Shown one piece after another: positions 45,994 to 55,840 of a stretch of 64,000 nt of DNA (positions within the stretch are counted from its first letter, which is position 1; every line of letters starts with the position of its first letter). A program made the translations under genes and the position numbers. The DNA is from Solimicrobium sp040544425 (lineage in GTDB: Bacteria; Pseudomonadota; Gammaproteobacteria; Burkholderiales; Burkholderiaceae_D): assembly GCA_040544425.1 (NCBI GenBank), contig JBEONO010000016.1, forward strand, positions 1-64,000, given 5' to 3'. Under the pieces are notes generated by a model, which saw nothing but the letters and a program-made list of their open reading frames with translations, made no database searches and had not been told where the DNA came from.

Positions 45994-48435
45994 TCACAGC
46001 TGCTCAATACCGGACTGATTTGCAGAACTGACTCGCCGGTCGATCGGGTTGGTCGGTGCGACCAAGGGCAAGATGATGACGAACGTAGTGCCTTGATCGG
46101 CCGAACTGCTTACGTCAATTTGCCCGCCCAACATTTTTCTTACAATATTATGCACAATATTGAGACCAAGACCGGTGCCGCCGCGGCCAAGTTTGGTAGT
46201 AAAAAAAGGATCAAAAATACGATTGAGATAATGTTCCGGGATCCCTCGTCCATCATCAGAAAACTCAATTTTGACTGACTGATCCAGAATTTCTGCCTGT
46301 AATGTCATCTGACCAATCTGGTTTTCATCAAAAGCGTGCAGGATGGAATTGTTGATTAAATTGGTCACCACCTGCTCAATCGGCCCCGGAAAGCTATCCA
46401 TGCTGATATCTTCCGGTATCGATATCGTCAGCTTGTACGCCGTCTTCCGTAACATCGGCAGCATCAACGCCACGACTTCATGAACGACGGTAGCTAATTG
46501 AAATACGCGTCGCTGCTCACTGGTTTGATCAACTGCCACCTGTTTAAAACTGCTGACCAGTTCGCTCGACCGATGCAGGCCACGGATCAGGATATCCATG
46601 CCGGTTTTACTGTCGTCCATATACTTGGCCAGACTTGAACGTCGGATCGTACCCTGTTCGATTTCCTGGAAAATTTCTTCGCTACGATCGCGCAAGGTCG
46701 TGGCGACGGTCAGGCAATTACCGATAGGCGTATTAATTTCATGCGCCACGACCGCCACGATATCGCCCAATGCAGTAAGCTTTTCTGAGCGAACCAGTTC
46801 AGCCTGCGCGAGCTGGAGATTGTGCATGGTGTTCGCCAGATTATTATTGGTATCTTCCAGTTCCGCCGTCCGTTCTTCGACGCGTCGCTCCAGTTGATAA
46901 TTTAATTCCTGCAGCGCCTGCTCGGCCTGCAGTTGCAAGGTAATGTCACGGGCGATACCAAGAAAACCGACAATTTTACCGGCACTGTCCTGGACCCGCG
47001 TAACGGTCAAGGACACATTCAGGCGGGTGCCATTTTTGCAGATGTAAATCCAGTTCCTGGTTTCTGATCCCAATTTTGCAGCAGTCAGTGTCAGTACTTC
47101 ATTGATCTTCACCTCGCGCCCATATTGGATACTTAATTCCTTACCGCGCTGGATCAATTCATCGGCATCATGGATTTCAAATAGCATCGGCATACCGATT
47201 TGTTCTCTGGCGCGATAGCCCAACATTTTCTCCGCGCCGCGATTGAACATTTGTACAATGCCTTTGACATCGGTTGAAACAATTGCGATTTCAGATGCCG
47301 CGTCAAGCACATAGTTTAGTTGACGATTCGCATGAGCCACCGCTGCTTCAACCAGTTTGCGGTCGGTGATGTCACGGCAGATCATCAACACGTGTTCTGC
47401 ATTATCAATTTCCAGCAGGGAGGCTGACACCAACACATTAATCAGACTGCCATTTTTATGTTTGATGATGGTTTCGTAGTTGGTGAGTGAACCGTTCTTG
47501 GCCAAAAGCCGCTGCCAATCGCTGCGCTGGTCTTTGGGAATGCCCAGCTCAACCTCATCGAGGGTTTTGCCAACCAGTTCGCGATAGGGGAAACCGGTCA
47601 TGGTTTCCACGCCGATGTTGGCATAAATAATTCGTGCGTCAGAGACCCGACTGAGCAGCATAAAGTCGGGTACCGAATCGATGACTTTCAACATTCGCTC
47701 GGCAGTTTGGCGTTCGCTCTCCTCGCTTTTTTTCAACAGTTGAATTTCATTTTTCAGCGTCGTGGTGACCAGATTGATCGCAAAGCCAACCCGCCCGATT
47801 TCGTCGTTGCCGACATAATCAATTGAAACATCGTAGTTGCCGTGCAAAATCTGATTCGCGGCCTTTTCCAATTTTTTCAAATGCCGGCTCAACCATCCAA
47901 TCAGGATCGAGCCAATTATTATGCTCAAAAGGATTGAGCCGACGGACAGGAAAATCGCTTTTTGGGTTAAATCTTGCTGCGCATGCGGTTTATAAAGTGA
48001 AGTGCCGCCATACAGAAGATTTGAGTAATCCGGCGTATTGATATAAATCGTTGAATAAAAACTGGGCGTTTCCAGGTTAAATTTATTGACCGCCTCCAGT
48101 GCCGCGAGCACATTTGTACCGACTGGTAACGGGGTCCCTGGCCAGCCTTTGTAAGCCAAAATATGGTCATTTCTGTCGAACAGCACAAAATAAATCTCAC
48201 TGTCCTCGGTCCGACAGCCATCTATCAAGGGATTAATTTTCCCGGCTTTCAGCTCGGTTGGGTGTCGCTCAAACTGATACGACAAACAGGACTTTAATTG
48301 TCCCAGGCGCTCAATGGCGATCTGTTCGAGATAACCATTGATCATCTGAAAATTAATTACGGCTATAACAGCCAGCGCAAGTAATTCCAAAAGAATACAA
48401 ACAATGATCACTTTCCATTTCAATGTGATTTTCAT
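45994..48435 (-). CDS. HAMP-PAS-PAS hybrid-type sensor histidine kinase
   Basis: 813 residues from ATG 48435. Two membrane helices (about 5-25 and 165-185) flank a periplasmic sensor loop. HAMP follows, then two PAS/PAC domains, a coiled coil (VEERTAELEDTNNNLANTMH), the phospho-acceptor helix VVAHEINTPIG and the ATPase domain (N-box NNSILHAF, G-boxes DDGRGIPE and GTGLGLNI). No response regulator lies next to it, so the partner is elsewhere. It follows dctA on the same strand, which hints at organic-acid sensing, but that is a guess. Confidence 0.88.
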   Translation of the reverse strand: MKITLKWKVIIVCILLELLALAVIAVINFQMINGYLEQIAIERLGQLKSCLSYQFERHPTELKAGKINPLIDGCRTEDSEIYFVLFDRNDHILAYKGWPGTPLPVGTNVLAALEAVNKFNLETPSFYSTIYINTPDYSNLLYGGTSLYKPHAQQDLTQKAIFLSVGSILLSIIIGSILIGWLSRHLKKLEKAANQILHGNYDVSIDYVGNDEIGRVGFAINLVTTTLKNEIQLLKKSEESERQTAERMLKVIDSVPDFMLLSRVSDARIIYANIGVETMTGFPYRELVGKTLDEVELGIPKDQRSDWQRLLAKNGSLTNYETIIKHKNGSLINVLVSASLLEIDNAEHVLMICRDITDRKLVEAAVAHANRQLNYVLDAASEIAIVSTDVKGIVQMFNRGAEKMLGYRAREQIGMPMLFEIHDADELIQRGKELSIQYGREVKINEVLTLTAAKLGSETRNWIYICKNGTRLNVSLTVTRVQDSAGKIVGFLGIARDITLQLQAEQALQELNYQLERRVEERTAELEDTNNNLANTMHNLQLAQAELVRSEKLTALGDIVAVVAHEINTPIGNCLTVATTLRDRSEEIFQEIEQGTIRRSSLAKYMDDSKTGMDILIRGLHRSSELVSSFKQVAVDQTSEQRRVFQLATVVHEVVALMLPMLRKTAYKLTISIPEDISMDSFPGPIEQVVTNLINNSILHAFDENQIGQMTLQAEILDQSVKIEFSDDGRGIPEHYLNRIFDPFFTTKLGRGGTGLGLNIVHNIVRKMLGGQIDVSSSADQGTTFVIILPLVAPTNPIDRRVSSANQSGIEQL

Positions 48436-48547
48436 CTTGTATTTACATTCGCGATGATGGCCTGACTCAGGTGAACGAAACTGGTGTCCCGTAATATTGT
48501 CATTATAGTTTGGAGGCCGCAGATCGCAGCAAAATCTTTCAATGTTC

Positions 48548-49804
48548 TCAAACCGACTTTTTACCCAGCTCTTGCTGCAAGGTTGCCATGTCCAGTTCAT
48601 TTTCCCATTTTGATACCACGATGGTCGCAACGCCATTGCCGACAAAATTGGTCAAGGCACGGCATTCACTCATAAAGCGATCGATGCCCAGTATGAGAGC
48701 CATCCCTTCGACTGGTACGGTAGGAACGACTGCCAGGGTCGCAGCAAGGGTCACAAATCCCGCGCCAGAAATTCCCGACGCGCCTTTTGAAGTCAGCATG
48801 GCGACACCAAGAATCGTCAACTGTTGGGACAGCGTTAAATCAATATTGGTTGCCTGCGCCACAAACAATGCGGCCATCGTCATATAAATATTCGTGCCAT
48901 CCAGGTTGAACGAATAGCCGGTTGGTATCACCAGGCCGACCACCGACTTCGAACAACCCAATTTTTGCAGTTTTTCCATCAACAAAGGCAAGGCACTTTC
49001 TGATGAGCTGGTGCCCAGCACAATCAACAATTCTTCCTTGATGTAGACAATGTAACGCCAGATCGAAAAGCCGGTCAATTTGCCGACAATGCCCAGCACC
49101 ACAAAAATAAATATTCCGCAGGTGAGATAAAAGGAAACCATCAAATACGCCAGGGACTGCAGCGAGCCCAAACCATATTTGCCGATGGTATAGGCCATGG
49201 CGCCAAAAGCGCCGATCGGTGCCGCCCGCATCAATATACCCACCACTGCAAAAATTACTTTCGATAACTCATCGACTAAATTGAGTATGGGACGGCCTTT
49301 TTCTCCCAAACTGGACAGAGCAAAACCAAATAAAATCGCGATCAGCAGCACTTGCAGGATATCGCCATTGGCGAACGCGCCGACAAAGGTGTCCGGAATA
49401 ATATTCATCAGGAATTCAACTGTCGACGGCAGTTTCTTTGCCGTATATTGTGCGACGCCACTGGCATCGAGCGTCGTTACATTGGCATTAAACCCGGCGC
49501 CAGGTCGAAGCACGTTGGCAACGATCAAACCGATTACCAGCGCAAAGGTCGAGATGACCTCAAAATAGATCAAGGCCTTGCCGCCGACCCGCCCTACTTT
49601 CTTAATGTCCTGCATCCCGGCGATACCGCTGACTACAGTACAAAAAATGACCGGGGCGATGATCATTTTGATGAGTTTAATAAATCCAATTCCTAAAGGG
49701 TTTAATTTCACCCCCCAGTCTGGCTGAACAATACCAATTAACACGCCGCAAAAAATGGCAAACAAAACTTGTACGTAAAGAATTTTATAAAGAGGTTTCT
49801 TCAT
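48548..49804 (-). CDS. dctA: C4-dicarboxylate transporter DctA
   Basis: 418 residues, start at MKKPLYKILY. Glutamate/aspartate/dicarboxylate:cation symporter fold with KMIIAPVIFCTVVSGIAGM, the SSSESALPLL serine-rich hairpin and the PTGYSFNLDGTNIYMTMAAL motif that binds cation and substrate. Imports succinate, fumarate and malate with protons or sodium. No dctBD pair is adjacent. Confidence 0.93.
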   Translation of the reverse strand: MKKPLYKILYVQVLFAIFCGVLIGIVQPDWGVKLNPLGIGFIKLIKMIIAPVIFCTVVSGIAGMQDIKKVGRVGGKALIYFEVISTFALVIGLIVANVLRPGAGFNANVTTLDASGVAQYTAKKLPSTVEFLMNIIPDTFVGAFANGDILQVLLIAILFGFALSSLGEKGRPILNLVDELSKVIFAVVGILMRAAPIGAFGAMAYTIGKYGLGSLQSLAYLMVSFYLTCGIFIFVVLGIVGKLTGFSIWRYIVYIKEELLIVLGTSSSESALPLLMEKLQKLGCSKSVVGLVIPTGYSFNLDGTNIYMTMAALFVAQATNIDLTLSQQLTILGVAMLTSKGASGISGAGFVTLAATLAVVPTVPVEGMALILGIDRFMSECRALTNFVGNGVATIVVSKWENELDMATLQQELGKKSV

Positions 49805-50095
49805 TTGAATGACTCGGGTTTGGATTGTCTCAATTGATTTTATTAAAAAAATTTTTTTATATTGGCAATGGCCTGATGACAAACCTGATTGTTGTAACGT
49901 TTCCCTTATAACACCGTCCATTGTAATTTAATTTGCATCTCTTGCAACGAAAATAAAAACGAATTGGGGGATCTGGACTTCTACAAAATAGAATACCGAG
50001 ACTTGAACAGGACAGTTGTAAGGCAGTGCTGCCATACGCGGAAAAATACCTTTTTGGCAATCCTCATCCAGCAGCGGGCGGAATTGACTTGAACG
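49805..50095. other. Gap between phoR and dctA
   Basis: 291 bp, AT-rich, with no gene. It holds a A7T7 tract (about 49845-49858), a likely bent promoter segment for dctA, and a small GGCAG-TG-CTGCC hairpin (50022-50033) downstream of phoR. Confidence 0.4.
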
Positions 50096-51394
50096 CTAGA
50101 AATCGATGATGGCAACTGAAGACGGGAACTGAATAGAGAAGGTACTGCCAACGCCTTCGGTGGATTCGATCGACAGTTGCGCTTTATGCCGAAGGACCAC
50201 GTGCTTGACAATCGCCAAACCGAGGCCAGTGCCTTTGGTTTCTCTGGAACGGCTTTTATCAACCCGGTAGAACCGTTCCGTCAGGCGCGAAATATGTTCC
50301 GAGCTAATGCCAATTCCACTGTCTTTCACAACGAACAGCGGGCCCTCGGAATTATTGGTCCAGCTGATGGTTATATTGCCGCCGAGTGGCGTGTAACGAA
50401 CTGCATTGGATGCCAAATTGGTGAAGGCACTGCGTAACTCGTCCATGCTGCCCAACAAGTCAGGTCCTTCGTTAATCAGGGTAAGTTGCTGTTTGCCTAC
50501 CGACAGGCCATGCATTTCAGAGACAATTTGCTCCAGCAGATTTTTCATATTGATGCGCTCCGGGCGCAATGGGAAGTCCACTGATTCGAGTCGGGTCAAG
50601 GTGAGCATGTCTTCCACCAGACTTTGCATACGCTGTCCCTGTTCGGTCATGAGTTTGATATGTCCGGCCCGGGTCTTGCCGTCCATATCCGGCTGCATCG
50701 CATTGATTTCCAAAAAGCCGTTGATCACGGTTAAGGGAGTGCGCAACTCGTGTGAGGCATTGGCAATAAAATCGCGGCGCATCCGGTCAATGCGCTCATT
50801 CTCGGTAACATCATGAGTGACCAGAATCTGGCGGCGGTTTTCAAATTTGATGATATGCAGGATTAACTTACGCTCGCGATGGGTGACGGTCAGCGGCTTG
50901 TCAAAGCGACCCAAAATAATATAGTCCATAAATTCCGGGCTACGAATTAAATTGGTGATGCGCATATTTTTATCTTTGCTCAGGTTCAGACCCAGGTGTT
51001 GCTCCGCGACCGGATTGCACCACTCCAGGAACAGCACATCATCCATGATTACGACACCGTCCGGCAACAAGGTCATCGCCTGTCGGAAACGCGCCAACCA
51101 TTCAGTCAACTCAATCTGATTTTTTTCATCCTCGCGACGCATCCGATACAACCGCGAAAAAATTTCGGTCCATGCGCCCCAGCCATCCGGCAATCTGCTG
51201 CTCTCCGGATTATCCAGCCAAAGCGAGAGTCTGAATAAATAATGCAACTGCAGGACGATCAAGACGGCCAGGCCAATGCTGACTGAGACAGCACTCCATA
51301 ACGCTCCGGAAAAATACCCGACAATCAATGCTGCAAGTAAAACAATCAGCATTCTTAATATGGCAGGCACCCAAAATACAATTCGCGGATTCAT
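50096..51394 (-). CDS. phoR: Phosphate-sensor kinase PhoR
   Basis: 432 residues from ATG 51394. Two N-terminal membrane helices, a PAS domain (MTLLPDGVVIMDDVLFLEWC), the phospho-acceptor FIANASHELRTPLTVINGFL, and the ATPase with NLASNAVRYT, DSGIGISSEH and GTGLGLAIVKH. With PhoB it senses phosphate via PstSCAB-PhoU and drives the Pho regulon. Last gene of the operon, after a terminator-like hairpin. Confidence 0.94.
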   Translation of the reverse strand: MNPRIVFWVPAILRMLIVLLAALIVGYFSGALWSAVSVSIGLAVLIVLQLHYLFRLSLWLDNPESSRLPDGWGAWTEIFSRLYRMRREDEKNQIELTEWLARFRQAMTLLPDGVVIMDDVLFLEWCNPVAEQHLGLNLSKDKNMRITNLIRSPEFMDYIILGRFDKPLTVTHRERKLILHIIKFENRRQILVTHDVTENERIDRMRRDFIANASHELRTPLTVINGFLEINAMQPDMDGKTRAGHIKLMTEQGQRMQSLVEDMLTLTRLESVDFPLRPERINMKNLLEQIVSEMHGLSVGKQQLTLINEGPDLLGSMDELRSAFTNLASNAVRYTPLGGNITISWTNNSEGPLFVVKDSGIGISSEHISRLTERFYRVDKSRSRETKGTGLGLAIVKHVVLRHKAQLSIESTEGVGSTFSIQFPSSVAIIDF

Positions 51395-51449
51395 TTTTTT
51401 TTGACACTCTTCATCTGATTGAAACCAAGAAAACCTGAAAGCAAGCAAG

Positions 51450-51483
51450 CAAAAGGGTGCGCAAGGAGATCCCGACGCACCCT
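51450..51483 (-). terminator. Terminator-like hairpin between phoB and phoR
   Basis: 8-bp stem AGGGTGCG/CGCACCCT with a 14-base loop, followed on the minus strand by TTTTGC. The U-tract is short, so it probably lowers rather than stops phoR transcription. Confidence 0.65.
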
Positions 51484-51501
51484 CTTAATCTGTCCAGCCA
51501 T

Positions 51502-52191
51502 TTATTTTTCAGACAGCATATAACCGACACTGCGCACTGTCTTGATGAGGGATTCGGAATTTTTTAATACTTTACGCAGACGTAAAACATGCACATCCAC
51601 CGTACGTTCTTCGATCACCACGTGATCTCCCCACACTTTGTCCAGCAACTGGCTGCGCGAAAATACCCGATCAGGATGCGCCAGAAAAAATTTCAAAAGC
51701 TTGAATTCGGCGTAGCCAATATCAACGCGTTGTTCATTCAGCGTGACCGAACAACTTACCGGGTCCAACACAATCGGGCCGGCAGACAAGACACCCTGCC
51801 CGTGTTCCGGCGCTTTGCGGCGCAGCACGGTTTTGATACGGGCGGTCAATTCACGCGGTGAAAATGGTTTGGTGATGTAATCATCTGCCCCATGATCGAG
51901 ACCGGCAATCTTGTCTTCTTCCATGCTCTTTGCGGTCAACATGATGATTGGCAGCGGGTTAAACTGCCGATCGGAACGAATCCTCGATAACAAGCGAATG
52001 CCGCTTTGGTCCGGCAACATCCAATCCAACAATACCAAATGCGGCATCCGACGCGAAATGAATGCCCATGCGTCGGCAGTATTGTTGACCGCGTACGTTT
52101 CCCAGCCAGCGGCACGCAGAGTAAAGCTGACCAGTTCAACAATCGCCGGTTCATCTTCCACAATCAATATTGTGGTTTTATCTAAGCTCAT
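51502..52191 (-). CDS. phoB: Response regulator PhoB
   Basis: 229 residues. Receiver domain with ILIVEDEPAIVE, phospho-Asp in VLLDWMLPDQSG, and KPFSPREL. OmpR-type winged HTH (FSRSQLLDKVWGDHVVIEER, TVDVHVLRLRKVL). Binds Pho boxes such as that before pstS. 26 bp after phoU. Confidence 0.96.
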   Translation of the reverse strand: MSLDKTTILIVEDEPAIVELVSFTLRAAGWETYAVNNTADAWAFISRRMPHLVLLDWMLPDQSGIRLLSRIRSDRQFNPLPIIMLTAKSMEEDKIAGLDHGADDYITKPFSPRELTARIKTVLRRKAPEHGQGVLSAGPIVLDPVSCSVTLNEQRVDIGYAEFKLLKFFLAHPDRVFSRSQLLDKVWGDHVVIEERTVDVHVLRLRKVLKNSESLIKTVRSVGYMLSEK

Positions 52192-52217
52192 TCTTTTTCC
52201 TGGTGATAGTCATTAGT

Positions 52218-52916
52218 CTATTCGCTGTGAGTCTCGGCATAATCGCTGTGGCGAATATCTTTGCCTTCAACAATGAATATCACGTGCTCGGCAATATTTT
52301 TCGCGTGATCACCAATCCGCTCGATCGCTTTCGCTACCCACAAGGCATCCAGCGCCGCTGAAATCGTGCGCGGATCTTCCATCATGTAGGTGATCAGGTT
52401 GCGCATAACTGCGCGAAAATCCTGGTCGATCAGGGTGTCTTTGGCAATCAGTTTGATCGCCTGCTTATGGTCCAACCGGGCAAGCGAATCCAGCGAGTCG
52501 TGCAGCAGGTTACCCACTTGCGAAGCCAGTCCGCGAATCGCATCGTAATCATTAAAAATTAAAATATTGCGCTGCATTTCCTTGGCCTGGGCAATCCGGG
52601 CAATTTTGCTGGATTCGTCGCCGATCCGTTCCAGGTCGGTAATCACCTTGACGGTCGCCATCACAGTGCGCAAATCGTTGGCGGCAGGCTGGCGCTTCAG
52701 AATCAAATGACGGCATGCGTCATCCAGATCAATTTCCAACTGATTGACGTTCGCATCTGCAGCAATGACGCTGGACGCCAGTTCAACGTTGCCAACCCGG
52801 TAGCTGGCGATTGAGTCGTGAAACTGATTTTCAACCAAGCCGCCCATGAGTAATACTTTGGAACGCATGGCCTCCAGATCGGCATCGTACTGCCTGGAAG
52901 AATGTTCATCGGTCAT
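52218..52916 (-). CDS. phoU: Phosphate signalling protein PhoU
   Basis: 232 residues, two three-helix bundles with paired metal-binding motifs (DLERIGDESSKIA and AIERIGDHAKNIAEHVIF). It couples the Pst transporter to PhoR and prevents Pho activation when phosphate is plentiful. 63 bp after pstB. Confidence 0.95.
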   Translation of the reverse strand: MTDEHSSRQYDADLEAMRSKVLLMGGLVENQFHDSIASYRVGNVELASSVIAADANVNQLEIDLDDACRHLILKRQPAANDLRTVMATVKVITDLERIGDESSKIARIAQAKEMQRNILIFNDYDAIRGLASQVGNLLHDSLDSLARLDHKQAIKLIAKDTLIDQDFRAVMRNLITYMMEDPRTISAALDALWVAKAIERIGDHAKNIAEHVIFIVEGKDIRHSDYAETHSE

Positions 52917-52979
52917 GATCTGCCCCTTTTAATTATGTCATTCAAAAAACTGTCTCTTTGCGCAATACCCGTTACATCA

Positions 52980-53771
52980 TCAACCGAACCGCCCGGTGAT
53001 ATAGTCTTGCGTTTCCTTTTTTACCGGGTTCATGAATACCTGATCCGTTACACCGGCCTCGACCAACTCACCCAAATACATATACGCCGTGTAATCGGAA
53101 CAGCGGGCGGCCTGCTGCATATTGTGGGTAACAATCGCTATTGTGTAATCCTGTTTTAATTCATTGATCAATTCTTCGATTTTGGCAGTCGAAATCGGAT
53201 CCAGTGCCGAGGTCGGCTCGTCCAGCAGCAGGACATCCGGTTTCACCGCCACGCCGCGCGCGATACACAGACGTTGCTGCTGTCCACCGGACAAACTCAA
53301 TCCACTTTTGGTTAACTTGTCCTTGACCTCACCCCACAACGCACCTTTGTTCAAGGCCCACTCTACGCGTTCATTCATTTCACCTTTGGAGAGGTTTTCA
53401 TAGAGGCGAACACCGAACGCGATGTTGTCATAAATTGACATGGGAAATGGGGTTGGTTTCTGAAAAACCATCCCGATTTTTGCACGCAGCATATTGATAT
53501 CCTGGTCCGCGTCCAAAATATTTTTACTGTTATAAACAATCTTTCCTTCGGCACGCTGACCTGGATATAAATCGTACATGCGATTCAAGGTGCGCAGCAG
53601 GGTCGATTTTCCACAGCCTGACGGACCAATAAACGCGGTCACTTTTTTGTCTTTAATCGACAGATTAATATTTTTCAGGCTATGCGTAGTGCCGTAATAA
53701 AAATTCAAACCGCTGATTTGTATCGCTGATGGCAACGAATCATGAGCAAGTGATTGTGCAGAAGTAGGCAT
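52980..53771 (-). CDS. pstB: Phosphate ABC transporter ATPase PstB
   Basis: 263 residues. Walker A GPSGCGKSTLLRTLNRM, signature LSGGQQQRLCIARGV, Walker B VLLLDEPTSALDPISTAKIE. Energises phosphate import by PstCA. Its N-terminal FYYGTTHSLKNINLSI fits PstB. 57 bp after pstA. Confidence 0.96.
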   Translation of the reverse strand: MPTSAQSLAHDSLPSAIQISGLNFYYGTTHSLKNINLSIKDKKVTAFIGPSGCGKSTLLRTLNRMYDLYPGQRAEGKIVYNSKNILDADQDINMLRAKIGMVFQKPTPFPMSIYDNIAFGVRLYENLSKGEMNERVEWALNKGALWGEVKDKLTKSGLSLSGGQQQRLCIARGVAVKPDVLLLDEPTSALDPISTAKIEELINELKQDYTIAIVTHNMQQAARCSDYTAYMYLGELVEAGVTDQVFMNPVKKETQDYITGRFG

Positions 53772-53828
53772 GAATGATTCCTGTATTTTTTCTATATGTT
53801 TCTGTTGAAGTTTTTTGCAGATTACAAA

Positions 53829-54713
53829 CTAGGCTTGAATTTTTTGGCTGAAAATTGTGCGCGATAAAATATTCAGTGTCAGCACGCTCAGGGTAACAAT
53901 TAACGCCCCACCCCAGGCCAACGACCGCCAATTATCATAGGGACTCATTGCAAACTGGTAAATGACGACAGGCAGATTGGCCATCGGCTTATTCATGTCG
54001 GCGTTGTAAAACTGGTTATTCAAGGCCGTGAACAGCAAAGGCGCAGTTTCACCGGAAATACGTGCAACAGCCAACAGCACACCGGTAATCACACCCGCTT
54101 TAACTGCGCGCAGGCGCACTAAAATCGCGACCTTCCATTGTGGTGCGCCCAAGGCAAATGCGGCCTCGCGCAAACTTCCAGGAACAAGTTGCAGCATATT
54201 GTCGGTAGTTCTGACGATCACAGGTACAGCGATCAGTGAAATCGCAAGGCTGCCAGCCCAACCGGAAAAATGTTTGGTATTGGCGACATACAGCGCGTAG
54301 ACAAACAGGCCAATGACGATTGACGGTGCCGACAACATAATGTCGGTCACAAACCGCGTGACGCTGGCAAACCAGTTGCCTTCACCATATTCCGCCAGAT
54401 ACAGCCCCGCCAAAATACCGATCGGCGTGCAGATGACGGTGGCAACCCCGACCATTAACAGGCTACCCACTATTGCATTGAGCAGCCCACCGCCCTCTGC
54501 GCCTGGTGGTGGCGTCATTTGCGTCAGGAGGCCAATATTCAGTGAACCGAAGCCCTTAATAAATAAGGTCAGCAGGATCCATAACAGGAAGGCGATGCCG
54601 ATTAACATCGCCATAAACGACAGAAATATCCCGACCCGGTGCGTCCACAATCTACGACGATACACATCGTTATTCAGGGGATTTTCCTTGTATGTACCTT
54701 GGGAAGCGTCCAT
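53829..54713 (-). CDS. pstA: Phosphate ABC transporter permease PstA
   Basis: 294 residues, six membrane helices. TPPPGAEGGGLLNAIVGSLL and RTTDNMLQLVPGSLREAAFA (with EAAFALGAPQWK as the EAA loop contacting PstB) identify PstA. Its start shares one base with the pstC stop, so it is translationally coupled. Confidence 0.95.
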   Translation of the reverse strand: MDASQGTYKENPLNNDVYRRRLWTHRVGIFLSFMAMLIGIAFLLWILLTLFIKGFGSLNIGLLTQMTPPPGAEGGGLLNAIVGSLLMVGVATVICTPIGILAGLYLAEYGEGNWFASVTRFVTDIMLSAPSIVIGLFVYALYVANTKHFSGWAGSLAISLIAVPVIVRTTDNMLQLVPGSLREAAFALGAPQWKVAILVRLRAVKAGVITGVLLAVARISGETAPLLFTALNNQFYNADMNKPMANLPVVIYQFAMSPYDNWRSLAWGGALIVTLSVLTLNILSRTIFSQKIQA

Positions 54714-55768
54714 TAGTTCAGTCCTTCTTTCTTCTTCAAACCTAATAACATCAGTTTCGCTGCAGACAGGACAACAAATGTAATCGCAAACAAAATCAAA
54801 CCGAGTGCAAACAATGACGACACATGCAAAGGTGTATCGGCTTCAGCAAACTCATTGGCCAGCGTCGACGCAATACTGTTGCCCGGCGCGAACAGCGACC
54901 ATGACAGCCGGTTTGCGTTACCGATTACAAACGTAATTGCCATTGTTTCGCCAAGCGCTCTGCCAAGGCCCAGCATAACGCCGCCGACCACACCAATTTT
55001 TGTATATGGCAGGACAATTTTTCTGACCACTTCCCATTTGGTACAGCCCAGGCCATACGCCGATTCTTTCAAGATAGGCGGCACAACTTCAAATACGTCG
55101 CGCATTACCGACGCAATGAACGGGATGATCATAATGGCCAGTATTATGCCTGCAGCCAGAATGCCGATACCGATCATCGGCCCTTGAAACAGTTTCCCTA
55201 TTACCGGTAACTGACCAATGGTTTCTTGCAGCTTTGGTTGGACATATTCAGCAAAAAACGGGGCAAAAATAAACAGACCCCACATGCCGTAAATGATGCT
55301 GGGCACACCCGCCAGCAATTCGACTGCAGTTCCGAGTGGACGCTTGAGCCATGCCGGGCAAATTTCAGTCAAAAATAAAGCAATACCAAAACTGATCGGA
55401 AACGCAATCAGCAGCGCAATGCACGACGTTGTCAAAGTACCGACGATGGCAATGAGCGCACCGTACTTGTCATTGACTGGATCCCATTCGATAGTGGTGA
55501 TAAAACCCGGACCAAATTCCTTAAAAGCAGGCCACGCACCATTCAGCAGGGAGATGATAATTCCAAGCAGCACGAGCAGAACACTGAATGCAAACGCAAA
55601 AGTGACCTTATGAAATATAAAGTCACCCAGTTTTTGCGATCGCATTGGCGTCTCAGGTTTTGAAATATGACTGCTGTTGATCGGCTGAGATTTTGAGTGA
55701 TTAATCTGAGTCGCTGCACTCAGATCAATAGCCCCTGATGAGGCATCTGGCGGTGTATTAGTCAGCAT
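54713..55768 (-). CDS. pstC: Phosphate ABC transporter permease PstC
   Basis: 351 residues. A long N-terminal polar extension (about 50 residues) precedes the usual KVTFAFAFSVLLVLLGIIIS helix. FGPGFITTIEWDPVNDKYGA and the ESAYGLGCTKWEVVRK EAA loop are diagnostic. Forms the membrane channel with PstA. The extension is longer than in E. coli. Confidence 0.95.
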   Translation of the reverse strand: MLTNTPPDASSGAIDLSAATQINHSKSQPINSSHISKPETPMRSQKLGDFIFHKVTFAFAFSVLLVLLGIIISLLNGAWPAFKEFGPGFITTIEWDPVNDKYGALIAIVGTLTTSCIALLIAFPISFGIALFLTEICPAWLKRPLGTAVELLAGVPSIIYGMWGLFIFAPFFAEYVQPKLQETIGQLPVIGKLFQGPMIGIGILAAGIILAIMIIPFIASVMRDVFEVVPPILKESAYGLGCTKWEVVRKIVLPYTKIGVVGGVMLGLGRALGETMAITFVIGNANRLSWSLFAPGNSIASTLANEFAEADTPLHVSSLFALGLILFAITFVVLSAAKLMLLGLKKKEGLN

Positions 55769-55782
55769 AAAAAACCAATTCT

Positions 55783-55815
55783 AAAAACCCAGCTTCCTTG
55801 AAATAAGGAGCTGGG
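55783..55815 (-). terminator. Intercistronic terminator/attenuator after pstS
   Basis: Minus-strand stem CCCAGCTCCTT pairs with AAGGAAGCTGGG around a short loop and runs into TTTTTAG. It lies between pstS and pstC and should let pstS be expressed above the membrane subunits. Confidence 0.8.
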
Positions 55816-55840
55816 CATATTTTAATAACGCACTGCAAAA

